From positions 6,764,001 through 6,828,000 of the forward strand of contig CM032228.1 in assembly GCA_019009955.1 (NCBI GenBank): a DNA stretch of 64,000 nt. The letters run 5' to 3'. Position 1 is the first letter of the stretch, and the number at the start of each line of letters is the position of its first letter. This stretch comes from Riptortus pedestris. Its lineage: Eukaryota; Arthropoda; Insecta; Hemiptera; Alydidae. Shown here piece after piece: positions 49,041 to 60,443 of this stretch. The notes beneath the pieces were generated by a model, which ran no database searches, was not told the origin of the DNA, and saw only the letters and a list, made by a program, of their open reading frames with translations. The translations under genes and the position numbers were made by a program.

Positions 49041-49540
49041 TATTCCTATTGTAGTGGACAGGATGTGGAGGTTTTCCTCTTCTACGGCGAGGAATCACGC
49101 AGATGATGAAACCTTACGAAATCACTCTTAACAACTCGAACTGGGGAAGGTCATTTATCGATCTACAGGCATCGCCAGCCATTTATTATTGCACCAAATG
49201 AAGCGGCAAACCGTCAACATTTACCCATGTTATTGACAGTACATATTTTTTACTTACAATTTGTTTTTTTATTACTATATAAATTATTAAATTACATTTT
49301 TAGAAACTATGTCAGTTTTTTAACATAACTTACAGACACCCCCATTGATTTACTGTGATAGGCCAGAGTTTACTTAAGGACACCACTGTTGTTTGAGGGT
49401 AACTGGCCAAAGTGTACTTAAAGACAATATGTAATATTTTTGTTCAGAAAAAAAAATAAGTAAAACCCTATATATTCTATTTATTAGGAACGCAAAAAAT
49501 GAGGTTTTAAGAAAATCTTTCATTTCAATTCATTTTTTAC
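49041..49540. other. no exon recognised; short tandem pair
   Basis: 49330-49425 holds two worn ~46-bp units ('ggccagagtttacttaagg' / 'ggccaaagtgtacttaaag'). The rest is unassigned. Earlier exons of the ankyrin gene were not found here. Confidence 0.4.
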
Positions 49541-49542
49541 AG

Positions 49543-50396
49543 AGTACAATGCTTGCACATCTTACTCAGCTCAGAGTACAATGCTTGCACATCCTACGGA
49601 GCTCAGAGTACAATGCTTGCACATCCTATTCAGCTCAGAGTACAATGCTTGCACATCCTATTCAGCTCAGAGTACAATGCTTGCACATCCTACTCAGCTC
49701 AGAGTACAATGCTTGCACATCCTATTCAGCTCAGAGTACAATGCTTGCACATCCTATTCAGCTCAGAGTACAATGCTTGCACATCCTATTCAGCTCAGAG
49801 TACAATGCTTGCACATCCTATTCAGCTCAGAGTACAATGCTTGCACATCCTACTCAGCTCAGAGTACAATGCTTGCTCATCCTATTCAGCTCAGAGTACA
49901 ATGCTTGCACATCCTACTCAGCTCAGAGTACAATGCTTGCACATCCTATTCAGCTCAGAGTACAATGCTTGCTCATCCTACTCAGCTCAGAGTACAATGC
50001 TTGCACATCCTACACAGCTCAGAGTACAATGCTTGCTCATCCTACTCAGCTCAGAGTACAATGCTTGCAAATCCTACGGAGCTCAGAGTACAATGCTTGC
50101 ACATCCTACTCAGCTCAGAGTACAATGCTTGCACATCCTACTCAGCTCAGAGTACAATGCTTGCACATCCTACTCAGCTCAGAGTACAATGCTTGCACAT
50201 CCTACTCAGCTCAGAGTACAATGCTTGCACATCCTACTCAGCTCAGAGTACAATGCTTGCACATCCTACTCAGCTCAGGGTAAAATGCTTGCACATCCTA
50301 CTCAGCTCAGAGTACAATGCTTGCACATCCTACTCAGCTCAGAGTACAATGCTTGCACATCCTACTCAGCTCAGAGTACAATGCTTGCACATCCGA
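49543..50396. repeat. 32-bp minisatellite, ~27 units
   Basis: Unit 'ctcagctcagagtacaatgc' + 'ttgcacatccta' (32 bp). Variants: 'ctactcag', 'ctattcag', 'ctacggag', 'ctacacag' and 'gctcatcc'. Because 32 is not a multiple of 3 and the unit has no stop on this strand, all three plus frames stay open for 240-300 codons and encode the same 32-residue cycle. The array begins just after a splice-acceptor-like 'cattttttacag'. Confidence 0.93.
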
Positions 50397-50535
50397 CTTC
50401 CTCTTAAGTATAGATTATATGGGGAGATGAGATCACTTGTGTGTTTTACCAACACTTTGGAAATCTGCTTGGTTATATAATACTTATAAAGTACTTATTT
50501 AAACTGACTTATTGATTATCTTTTCCTTTCCCTAG

Positions 50536-50740
50536 CCAATATAATGTAAACGATAGAAACAGTGATGGATGGAGCGCCCTGATGTATGCCTGCTACTATT
50601 TGCCCAAAGATAACCTGGAGCTGGTATCATACCTGTTAGAATGCGGTGCAGACCGGAAATCATGCTGCAACAGGGGGAGGACCCCACTCATGATAGCTGC
50701 TATCAATGGAAGGCTATCATTGCTCAAGCTGGTATATGCG
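50536..50740 (+). CDS. ankyrin-repeat protein, internal exon
   Basis: Acceptor 'ttttcctttccctag' (ends 50535) and donor GTATGT at 50741. One leading base, then 68 codons starting QYNVNDRNSDGWSALMYAC and containing LLECGADRKSCCN and GRTPLMIAAINGRLSLLKLV. Two ankyrin repeats are visible: D-G-W-S-A-L-M-Y-A with LLECGAD, and G-R-T-P-L-M-I-A-A. The first is stretched by 'YYLPKDN' between its helices. Ankyrin repeats are protein-binding modules. The stretched repeat and overall spacing loosely recall the germ-cell protein ASZ1/GASZ, but I would not assign that. Its last 118 bases are the source of the tandem array that follows. The exon ends on a codon boundary and joins 53939 in phase. Confidence 0.85.
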
Positions 50741-53257
50741 GTATGTATGGCTTTTGCACATTTCCTTCAAGGCAGGTCATCATACCTGTTAGAATGCGGT
50801 GCAGAGTGGACATCATGCTGCAACAGGGACAGGACTCCACTCATGATAGCTGCTATCAATGGAAGGCTATGAATGCTCAAGCTGGTATATACGGTATGTA
50901 TGGCTTTGGCACATTTCCTTCAAGGCAAGTCACCCTACACGTTAGAATGCGGTGCAGAGAGGACATCATGCTGCAACAGGGGGAGGACTCCACTCATGAT
51001 AGCTGCTATCAATGGAAGGCTATCATTGCTCAAGCTGGTATATACGGTATGTATGGCTTTTGCACATTTCCTTCAAGGCAAGTCACCCTACACGTTAGAA
51101 TGCGGTGCAGAGAGGACATCATGCTGCAACAGGGACAGGACTCCACTCATGATAGCTGCAATCAATGGAAGGCTATGAATGCTCAAGCTGGTATATACGG
51201 TATGTATGGCTTTTGCACATTTCCTTCAAGGCAAGTCACCCTACACGTTAGAATGCGGTGCAGAGTGGACATGATGCTGCAACAGGGGGAGGACCCCACT
51301 CATGATAGCTGCTATCAATGGAAGGCTATCATTGCTCAAGCTGGTATATGCGGTATGTATGGCTTTTGCACATTTCCTTCAAGGCAGGTCACCCTACACG
51401 TTAGAATGCGGTGCAGAGAGGACATGATGCTGCAACAGGGGGAGGACCCCACTCATGATAGCTGCTATCAATGGAAGGCTATCATTGCTCAAGCTGGTAT
51501 ATGCGGTATGTATGGCTTTGGCACATTTCCTTCAAGGCAAGTCACCCTACACGTTAGAATGCGGTGCAGAGAGGACATCATGCTGCAACAGGGGGAGGAC
51601 TCCACTCATGATAGCTGCTATCAATGGAAGGCTATCATTGCTCAAGCTGGTATATGCGGTATGTATGGCTTTTGCACATTTCCTTCAAGGCAGGTCACCC
51701 TACACGTTAGAATGCGGTGCAGAGAGGACATCATGCTGCAACAGGGGGAGGACCCCACTCATGATAGCTGCTATCAATGGAAGGCTATCATTGCTCAAGC
51801 TGGTATATGCGGTATGTATGGCTTTGGCACATTTCCTTCAAGGCAGGTCACCCTACACGTTAGAATGCGGTGCAGAGTGGACATGATGCTGCAACAGGGG
51901 GAGGACCCCACTCATGATAGCTGCTATCAATGGAAGGCTATCATTGCTCAAGCTGGTATATGCGGTATGTATGGCTTTTGCACATTTCCTTCAAGGCAAG
52001 TCACCTTTGGCACATTTCCTTCAAGGCAAGTCACCCTACACGTTAGAATGCGGTGCAGAGAGGACATGATGCTGCAACAGGGGGAGGACTCCACTCATGA
52101 TAGCTGCTATCAATGGAAGGCTATCATTGCTCAAGCTGGTATATGCCGTATGTATGGCTGTGGCACATTTCCTTCAAGGCAGGTCATCATACCTGTTGGA
52201 CTGCGGAGAAGACCGGACATCATGCTGCAACAGGGGGAGGACCCCACTCATGATAGCTGCTATCAATGGAAGGCTATCATTGCTCAAGCTGGTATATGCG
52301 GTATGTATGGCTTTGGCACATTTCCTTCAAGGCAAGTCACCCTACACGTTAGAATGCGGTGCAGAGAGGACATCATGCTGCAACAGGGGGAGGACTCCAC
52401 TCATGATAGCTGCTATCAATGGAAGGCTATCATTGCTCAAGCTGGTATATGCGGTATGTATGGCTTTTGCACATTTCCTTCAAGGCAGGTCACCCTACAC
52501 GTTAGAATGCGGTGCAGAGTGGACATGATGCTGCAACAGGGGGAGGACCCCACTCATGATAGCTGCTATCAATGGAAGGCTATCATTGCTCAAGCTGGTA
52601 TATACGGTATGTATGGCTTTGGCACATTTCCTTCAAGGCAAGTCACCCTACACGTTAGAATGCGGTGCAGAGAGGACATCATGCTGCAACAGGGACAGGA
52701 CTCCACTCATGATAGCTGCAATCAATGGAAGGCTATGAATGCTCAAGCTGGTATATACGGTATGTATGGCTTTTGCACATTTCCTTCAAGGCAGGTCATC
52801 ATACCTGTTAGAATGCGGTGCAGAGTGGACATGATGCTGCAACAGGGAGAGGACCCCACTCATGATAGCTGCTATCAATGGAAGGCTATTATTGCTCAAG
52901 CTGGAATATAAGGTATGTATGGCTTTTGCACATTTCCTTCAAGGCAGGTCATCATACCTGTTAGAATGCGGTGCAGAGTGGACATCATGCTGCAACAGGG
53001 ACAGGACCCCACTCATGATAGCTGCTATCAATGGAAGGCTATCATTGCTCAAGCTGGTATATACGGTATGTATGGCTTTTGCACATTTCCTTCAAGGCAG
53101 GTCATCATACCTGTTAGAATGCGGTGCAGAGTGGACATGATGCTGCAACAGGGGGAGGACCCCACTCATGATAGCTGCTATCAATGGAAGGCTATCATTG
53201 CTCAAGCTGGTATATGCGGTATGTATGGCTTTGGCACATTTCCTTCAAGGCAAGTCA
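50623..53257 (+). repeat. 153-bp tandem array: amplified exon-intron junction, 17 units
   Basis: Each unit holds 118 bases of exon 3' end plus the first 35 bases of the intron ('gtatgtatggcttttgcaca' ... 'caaggcag'). The donor GTATGTATGGC recurs at 50741, 50894, 51047, 51200 and so on to 53219, exactly 153 apart, except for one 30-bp internal duplication near 51990. As 153 = 3 x 51, frames persist across units. In the ankyrin frame the first stop is TGA at 50870 in unit 2, from 'ggctatcatt' changing to 'ggctatgaat', so only the first donor leaves an intact reading frame. The 756-codon open frame in another phase is a consequence of the repeat. Confidence 0.9.
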
Positions 53258-53287
53258 GCTTACACTCATGACACATAACTTTCTAAA

Positions 53288-53734
53288 CTTAAGGTAAATC
53301 GTCTATTGAGTTCGTACTCTTGCTACGATTTTCGAAAAATGTCTTCAATGAACTTTTATTTTGAGATATATGCAAGTACGTTCTGTTGACCCACCTCCTT
53401 TTTTTGTTTTCAGATTACTAAAATTTAAGTGATTGCGATAAAACTGATTCTTAATCATTATAAATTACAGTACTAGATATAGTAAATAGTTTTCAATCAA
53501 ATAAATATGTTATATTGAGATATTTTCCAGTAATTGTTTTTCTTTCTGGTAAGAAGTTGACAGAACTGTTTGTTTACATTTCAGATGCTTTTCGTCAGAA
53601 AGTTTTTTATTATCGTTTGTACTTAGTCACTTAATATTCACGGTGGTGTTGTGTTGCTGGTATGTATATTTCTCTATTGTAAAACTTCACGTGGGAAATC
53701 TGCTTAGTTTAAGCAGCCCCTGCGTGACGGACGT
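53288..53734 (-). repeat. family A, reverse, internally deleted
   Basis: Worn tip 'cttaaggtaaatcgtctattg', then directly the long-form body ('gaacttttattttgagat', 'gttctgttgaccc', 'attcacggtggtgttgtg') and the end 'gcccctgcgtgacggac'. It lies in the ankyrin gene's intron. Confidence 0.7.
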
Positions 53735-53938
53735 TTGTCATGTACAAAGTAGAATGAATGGATCTTTGAACAATTTTTTTTTCAATGATAATATCATGTG
53801 CACAAATTCAATTTTTTTCATCCCCTCATGATAACCCGCTGAAACTGTTATAATATTGGACAATTTCTTCTGCCCTTTAAATTATTTCTTATAAAAAAAA
53901 AAAAAATAAATGAGTACTTATTTGCAAATTTTTGACAG

Positions 53939-54057
53939 GAAGAAATCCTGGAACATGCAGACCATAATGGGATGACAGCCCTGGGACTGGCAATAGACTA
54001 TGGGAATGAGAAGGCGGCGCAGTTCTTGCTGTCCAAAGGAGCTAATCCAAATACATA
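53939..54057 (+). CDS. ankyrin-repeat protein, next exon
   Basis: Acceptor 'gcaaatttttgacag' and donor 'GTAAGC' at 54058. The 119-nt exon starts on a codon boundary (EEILEHADHNGMTALGLAID) and continues to AQFLLSKGANPNT. D-H-N-G-M-T-A-L-x-L-A and L-L-S-K-G-A-N-P-N are canonical ankyrin-repeat motifs. The repeat that begins at the end of the previous exon (..LVYA) continues here, which supports the splice. Without splicing, a TAG follows at once (54056-54058); the donor removes it. The following exon is not in the window. Confidence 0.85.
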
Positions 54058-54093
54058 GTAAGCTATAATTAAATAAATCTACCTAAATTAAAT

Positions 54094-57000
54094 AAATATT
54101 TCGTTTGGCAGTGTAGCCAGTCTGAGTCGAAAACAGCAATATTTCGTTTGGCAGAGTAGCCAGTCTGAGTCGAAAACAGCAATATTTCGTTTGGCAGAGT
54201 AGCCAGCCTGAGGCGAAAACCGCAATATTTCGTTTTGCAGTGTAGCCAGCCTGAGGCGAAAACAGCAATATTTGGTTTGGCAGTGTAGCCAGCCTGAGGC
54301 GAAAACAGCAATATTTCGTTTGGCAGTGTAGCCAGCCTGAGGCGAAAACAGCAATATTTCGTTTGGCAGTGTAGCCAGCCTGAGGCGAAAACAGCAATAT
54401 TTCGTTTGGCAGTGTAGCCAGCCTGAGGCAGAAACAGCAATATTTGGTTTGGCAGTGTAGCCAGCCTGAGGCGAAAACAGCAATATTTCGTTTGGCAGTG
54501 TAGCCAGCCTGAGGCGAAAACAGCAATATTTCGTTTGGCAGTGTAGCCAGCCTGAGGCAGAAACAGCAATATTTCGTTTGCCAGTGTAGACAGCCTGAGG
54601 CAGAAACAGCAATATTTGGTTTGGCAGTGTAGCCAGCCTGAGGCAGAAACAGCAATATTTGGTTTGGCAGTGTAGCCAGCCTGAGGCGAAAACAGCAATA
54701 TTTCGTTTGGCAGTGTAGCCAGCCTGAGGCAGAAACAGCAATATTTCGTTTGGCAGTGTAGCCAGCCTGAGGCGAAAACAGCAATATTTGGTTTGGCAGT
54801 GTAGCCAGCCTGAGGCAGAAACAGCAATATTTGGTTTGGCAGTGTAGCCAGCCTGAGGCGAAAACAGCAATATTTCGTTTGGCAGTGTAGCCAGCCTGAG
54901 GCGAAAACAGCAATATTTCGTTTGGCAGTGTAGCCAGCCTGAGGCAGAAACAGCAATATTTGGTTTGGCAGTGTAGCCAGCCTGAGGCAGAAACAGCAAT
55001 ATTTCGTTTGGCAGTGTAGCCAGCCTGAGGCGAAAACAGCAATATTTCGTTTGGCAGTGTAGCCAGCCTGAGGCAGAAACAGCAATATTTCGTTTGGCAG
55101 TGTAGCCAGTCTGAGGCGAAAACAGCAATATTTGGTTTGGCAGTGTAGCCACTCTGGGGCAAAAACAGCAATATTTTATTTGGCAGTGTAGCCAGCCTGA
55201 GGCAGAAACAGCAATATTTCGTTTGGCAGTGTAGCCAGTCTGAGGCAAAAACAGCAATATTTCGTTTGGCAGTGTAGCCAGTGTGTGTCGAAAACAGCAA
55301 TATTTCGTTTGGCAGTGTAGCCAGTCTGAGTCGAAAACAGCAATATTTCGTTTGGCAGCGTAGCCAGCCTGAGGCGGAAACAGCAATATTTCGTTTGGCA
55401 GTGTAGCCAGCCTCAGGCGAAAACAGCAATATTTCGTTTGGCAGTGTAGCCAGCCTGAGGCAGAAACAGCAATATTTGGTTTGGCAGTGTAGCCAGCCTG
55501 AGGCGAAAACAGCAATATTTCGTTTGGCAGTGTAGCCAGCCTGAGGCGAAAACAGCAATATTTCGTTTGGCAGTGTAGCCAGCCTGAGGCGAAAACAGCA
55601 ATATTTCGTTTGGCAGTGTAGCCAGCCTGAGGCGAAAACAGCAATATTTCGTTTGGCAGTGTAGCCAGCCTGAGGCGAAAACAGCAATATTTCGTTTGGC
55701 AGTGTAGCCAGCCTGAGTCGAAAACAGCAATATTTCGTTTGGCAGTGTAGCCAGCCTGAGGCGAAAACAGCAATATTTCGTTTGGCAGTGTAGCCAGCCT
55801 GAGGCGAAAACAGCAATATTTCGTTTGGCAGTGTAGCCAGCCTGAGGCGAAAACAGCAATATTTCGTTTGGCAGTGTAGCCAGTCTGAGTCGAAAACAGC
55901 AATATTTCGTTTGGCAGCGTAGCCAGCCTGAGGCGAAAACAGCAATATTTCGTTTGGCAGTGTAGCCACTCTGGGGCAAAAACAGCAATATTTCGTTTGG
56001 CAGTGTAGCCAGTCTGAGGCGAAAACAGCAATATTTCGTTTGGCAGTGTAGCCACTCAGGCGAAAACAGCAATATTTGGTTTGGCAGAGTAGCCAGCCTG
56101 AGGCGAAAACAGCAATATTTCGTTTGGCAGTGTAGCCAGCCTGAGGCGAAAACAGCAATATTTCGTTTGGCAGTGTAGCCAGCCTGAGGCGAAAACAGCA
56201 ATATTTCGTTTGGCAGTGTAGCCAGCCTGAGGCAGAAACAGCAATATTTCGTTTGGCAGTGTAGCCAGCCTGAGGCGAAAACAGCAATATTTCGTTTGGC
56301 AGTGTAGCCAGCCTCAGGCGAAAACAGCAATATTTCGTTTGGCAGTGTAGCCAGCCTGAGGCAGAAACAGCAATATTTCGTTTGGCAGTGTAGCCAGCCT
56401 GAGGCGAAAACAGCAATATTTCGTTTGGCAGTGTAGCCAGCCTGAGGCGAAAACAGCAATATTTCGTTTGGCAGTGTAGCCAGCCTGAGGCGAAAACAGC
56501 AATATTTCGTTTGGCAGTGTAGCCAGCCTGAGGCAGAAACAGCAATATTTCGTTTGGCAGTGTAGCCAGCCTGAGGCGAAAACAGCAATATTTCGTTTGG
56601 CAGTGTAGCCAGCCTGAGGCAGAAACAGCAATATTTGGTTTGGCAGTGTAGCCAGCCTGAGGCGAAAACAGCAATATTTCGTTTGGCAGTGTAGCCAGCC
56701 TGAGGCAGAAACAGCAATATTTCGTTTGGCAGTGTAGCCAGCCTGAGGCGAAAACAGCAATATTTGGTTTGGCAGTGTAGCCAGCCTGAGGCAGAAACAG
56801 CAATATTTCGTTTGGCAGTGTAGCCAGCCTGAGGCAGAAACAGCAATATTTCGTTTGGCAGTGTAGCCAGCCTGAGGCGAAAACAGCAATATTTCGTTTG
56901 GCAGTGTAGCCAGTCTGAGGCAGAAACAGCAATATTTCGTTTGGCAGTGTAGCCACTCTGGGGCAAAAACAGCAATATTTCGTTTGGCAGTGTAGCCAGT

Positions 57001-59151
57001 CTGAGTCGAAAACAGCAATATTTCGTTTGGCAGCGTAGCCAGCCTGAGGCGGAAACAGCAATATTTCGTTTGGCAGTGTAGCCAGCCTGAGGCGAAAACA
57101 GCAATATTTTATTTGGCAGTGTAGCCAGCCTGAGGCAGAAACAGCAATATTTCGTTTGGCAGTGTAGCCAGCCTGAGGCAGAAACAGCAATATTTCGTTT
57201 GGCAGTGTAGCCACTCTGGGGCAAAAACAGCAATATTTTATTTGGCAGTGTAGCCAGCCTGAGGCAGAAACAGCAATATTTCGTTTGGCAGTGTAGCCAG
57301 CCTGAGGCAGAAACAGCAATATTTCGTTTGGCAGTGTAGCCAGCCTGAGTCGAAAACAGCAATATTTCGTTTGGCAGTGTAGCCAGCCTGAGGCGAAAAC
57401 AGCAATATTTCGTTTGGCAGTGTAGCCACTCTGAGGCGAAAACAGCAATATTTCGTTTGGCAGTGTAGCCACTCTGAGGCAGAAACAGCAATATTTGGTT
57501 TGGCAGTGTAGCCAGTCTGAGGCAAAAACAGCAATATTTGGTTTGGCAGTGTAGCCAGCCTGAGGCGAAAACAGCAATATTTCGTTTGGCAGTGTAGCCA
57601 GCCTGAGGCAGAAACAGCAATATTTCGTTTGGCAGTGTAGCCAGCCTGAGGCGAAAACAGCAATATTTCGTTTGGCAGTGTAGCCACTCTGGGGCAAAAA
57701 CAGCAATATTTCGTTTGGCAGTGTAGCCAGCCTGAGGCAGAAACAGCAATATTTCGTTTGGCAGTGTAGCCAGTCTGAGGCGAAAACAGCAATATTTGGT
57801 TTGGCAGTGTAGCCAGCCTGAGGCGAAAACAGCAATATTTCGTTTGGCAGTGTAGCCAGCCTGAGGCGAAAACAGCAATATTTCGTTTGGCAGTGTAGCC
57901 AGCCTGAGGCAGAAACAGCAATATTTCGTTTGGCAGTGTAGCCAGTCTGAGTCGAAAACAGCAATATTTCGTTTGGCAGCGTAGCCAGCCTGAGGCGGAA
58001 ACAGCAATATTTCGTTTGGCAGTGTAGCCAGCCTCAGGCGAAAACAGCAATATTTCGTTTGGCAGTGTAGCCAGCCTGAGGCGAAAACATCAATATTTCG
58101 TTTGGCAGTGTAGCCAGTCTGAGTCGAAAACAGCAATATTTCGTTTGGCAGTGTAGCCAGTCTGAGGCAAAAACAGCAATATTTCGTTTGGCAGTGTAGC
58201 CAGCCTGAGGCAGAAACAGCAATATTTGGTTTGGCAGTGTAGCCAGCCTGAGGCAGAAACAGCAATATTTGGTTTGGCAGTGTAGCCAGCCTGAGGCGAA
58301 AACAGCAATATTTCGTTTGGCAGTGTAGCCAGCCTGAGGCGAAAACAGCAATATTTCGTTTGGCAGTGTAGCCAGCCTGAGGCGAAAACAGCAATATTTC
58401 GTTTGGCAGTGTAGCCAGCCTGAGGCGAAAACAGCAATATTTCGTTTGGCAGTGTAGCCAGTCTGAGGCAAAAACAGCAATATTTCGTTTGGCAGTGTAG
58501 CCAGCCTGAGGCAGAAACAGCAATATTTCGTTTGCCAGTGTAGACAGCCTGAGGCGGAAACAGCAATATTTCGTTTGGCAGTGTAGCCAGCCTGAGGCGA
58601 AAACCACAATATTTCGTTTTGCAGTGTAGCCAGCCTGAGGCGAAAACAGCAATATTTCGTTTGCCAGTGTAGCCAGCCTGAGGCGAAAACAGCAATATTT
58701 CGTTTGGCAGTGTAGCCAGTCTGAGGCAAAAACAGCAATATTTCGTTTGGCAGTGTAGCCAGCCTGAGGCGAAAACAGCAATATTTCGTTTGGCAGTGTA
58801 GCCAGCCTGAGGCAGAAACAGCAATATTTGGTTTGGCAGTGTAGCCAGTCTGAGGCGAAAACAGCAATATTTGGTTTGGCAGTGTAGCCAGCCTGAGGCG
58901 AAAACAGCAATATTTGGTTTGGCAGTGTAGCCAGCCTGAGGCGAAAACAGCAATATTTGGTTTGGCAGTGTAGCCAGCCTGAGGCAAAAACAGCAATATT
59001 TCGTTTGGCAGTGTAGCCAGTCTGAGTCGAAAACAGCAATATTTCGTTTGGCAGTGTAGCCAGCCTGAGGCAAAAACAGCAATATTTCGTTTGGCAGTGT
59101 AGCCAGCCTGAGGCAAAAACAGCAATATTTCGTTTGGCAGTGTAGCCACTC
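54094..59151. repeat. 43-bp satellite, ~118 units, 5.06 kb
   Basis: Unit 'aatatttcgtttggcagtgt' + 'agccagcctgaggcgaaaacagc' split as 20+23 bases. Common variants are ggcg/ggca/gtcg at the middle, 'tttggtttgg' for 'tttcgtttgg', 'actctggggc' and 'attttatttgg'. Rare variant sets recur as blocks (for example the 'ggcagcgtagcc' + 'gaggcggaaac' pair at 55355, 57030 and 57980), which indicates higher-order duplication. On the minus strand the unit has no stop in any frame, so open frames of up to 1293 codons arise with a 43-residue period. They are not supported as genes. It sits in the intron after the ankyrin exon, 37 bases beyond its donor. Confidence 0.95.
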
Positions 59152-59205
59152 ATGACGCCATTTTCAATAATTTCCTTAAATGTCCATCGATCCTACCTAG
59201 GAGTA
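59152..59205 (-). repeat. family A fragment at the satellite edge
   Basis: 'catgacgccattttcaata', 'aatgtccatcgatcctaccta'. The satellite's last unit breaks directly into this fragment. Confidence 0.6.
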
Positions 59206-59995
59206 CAATTTTATTTGGCACAAAAGACGCAGGCGAACTAAACAACACTAGTTATGTAAATTATCATTAACTCCCCCATGATAATAAGCTTTACCAACAT
59301 TTCTAGGGACGAGCAGGAGTGGGGGTTGTAAGGGAAGCCTGAAATTAAAAATAGCGATATTTCGTTCCCTATTGGGTTTTCGGCAAATATGCAAATTACA
59401 AAAGTTGTTTATTTTGTTATTTAAAGTAACTTTTGTTATACGCACTTTTGTCGTATACCCAAGTATAAATGAGTTATACGCTAAAAACTATAAAGGAAGT
59501 CAACAATTTTATTTGGCACAAAAGACTCAAGCGGACTAAACAAAACTCGGTATGTGAATTATCATTATTTTCTCCATGGTAATATACTGTACCAAAATTT
59601 ATAGGGACGAGCAGGAGTGGGATTTGTAAGTGAAATTAAAAATAGCAATATTTCGTTTCCTATTGGGTTTCTGGCAAATTTCCACATGACAAAAGTTATT
59701 TATTTTGTTATTTAAAGTAACTTTTGTCGTATAACGAAGTATAAACGAGATATACACTAAAATCTAAAGCGGGAGCCAACAATTTTATTTGGCACTAACG
59801 AATGAACCAAACTTAACATATCTCGATATGTGAATTAGCATTAATTCTTCCATGATTATAAGCTATATTAAATTTTTTAGGTTCGAAGGGGAGTGGGGAT
59901 ATAAGGGAGGCCTGAAATAAAAATTCGTGATATTAAATATTCTATTTGCTTTTAGACAAAAGTGCACATAATGAATGTTGTTTTTTGTATTATTA
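59206..59995 (+). repeat. family B units, forward
   Basis: Three worn units with 'gagcaggagtgggggttgta', 'gaaattaaaaatagcgata' and 'acaaaagttgtttattttg' landmarks. No B ends present. Confidence 0.7.
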
Positions 59996-60443
59996 AAAGT
60001 AACTTTTGTTTTGAACAATTTTTGGTATAACAATGTATGAAGCAAGTAATTTGCGTAGAAATATTGATATGCTCAACAATTCTTTCCAATATGAACTACC
60101 AAGTACTCACATGGATAAATTAATTCAAATCTATGTTATTTTTTTAACGCCAGTAACAGGTTGCACCAAGCAAAGTATAACCCCCCCCCCTTTTCTCATC
60201 ATTTCCCAATCATTAATTCATGTGAAACGCCTGTTTGCCCTTAAATGTAATTAAATTAATACATTATTTAATTAAAACGTGAAAATTATTTGAATAAACA
60301 GTTTTAGCCTTGTGAAGATAATGTAATCAGATTCGTTAATATAATTTAATAACTTACAGGATTGATATCGTGAATGAATAGCAGGTTGGCACCACTGAAC
60401 CTTGGGGGTGCGGGGATATTTCCTTTGTCCTATCAATTCTGCC
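59996..60443. other. no gene recognised
   Basis: Unassigned AT-rich sequence with a poly-C run at 60181. The small open frame at 60033 has no recognised domain. Confidence 0.4.

Noticed and set aside
49543..50396. CRISPR-like array of repeats
   Set aside because: The units are contiguous 32-bp repeats without variable spacers, in a eukaryotic intron setting.
49549..50480. Three overlapping plus-strand frames of 244-299 codons
   Set aside because: They are the 32-bp minisatellite; the unit has no stop and cycles through all three frames.
50641..52911. 756-codon frame (MRCR...QQGEDPTHDSCYQWK cycle)
   Set aside because: This is the ankyrin exon read in the wrong phase across the 153-bp array. 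The phase that fits the ankyrin motifs has stops.
54083..57964. Minus-strand open frames of 1293, 1246 and 655 codons
   Set aside because: They are the 43-bp satellite read in frames that have no stop. The same peptide cycle appears in all three frames, and no start context, splice signal or domain supports a gene.
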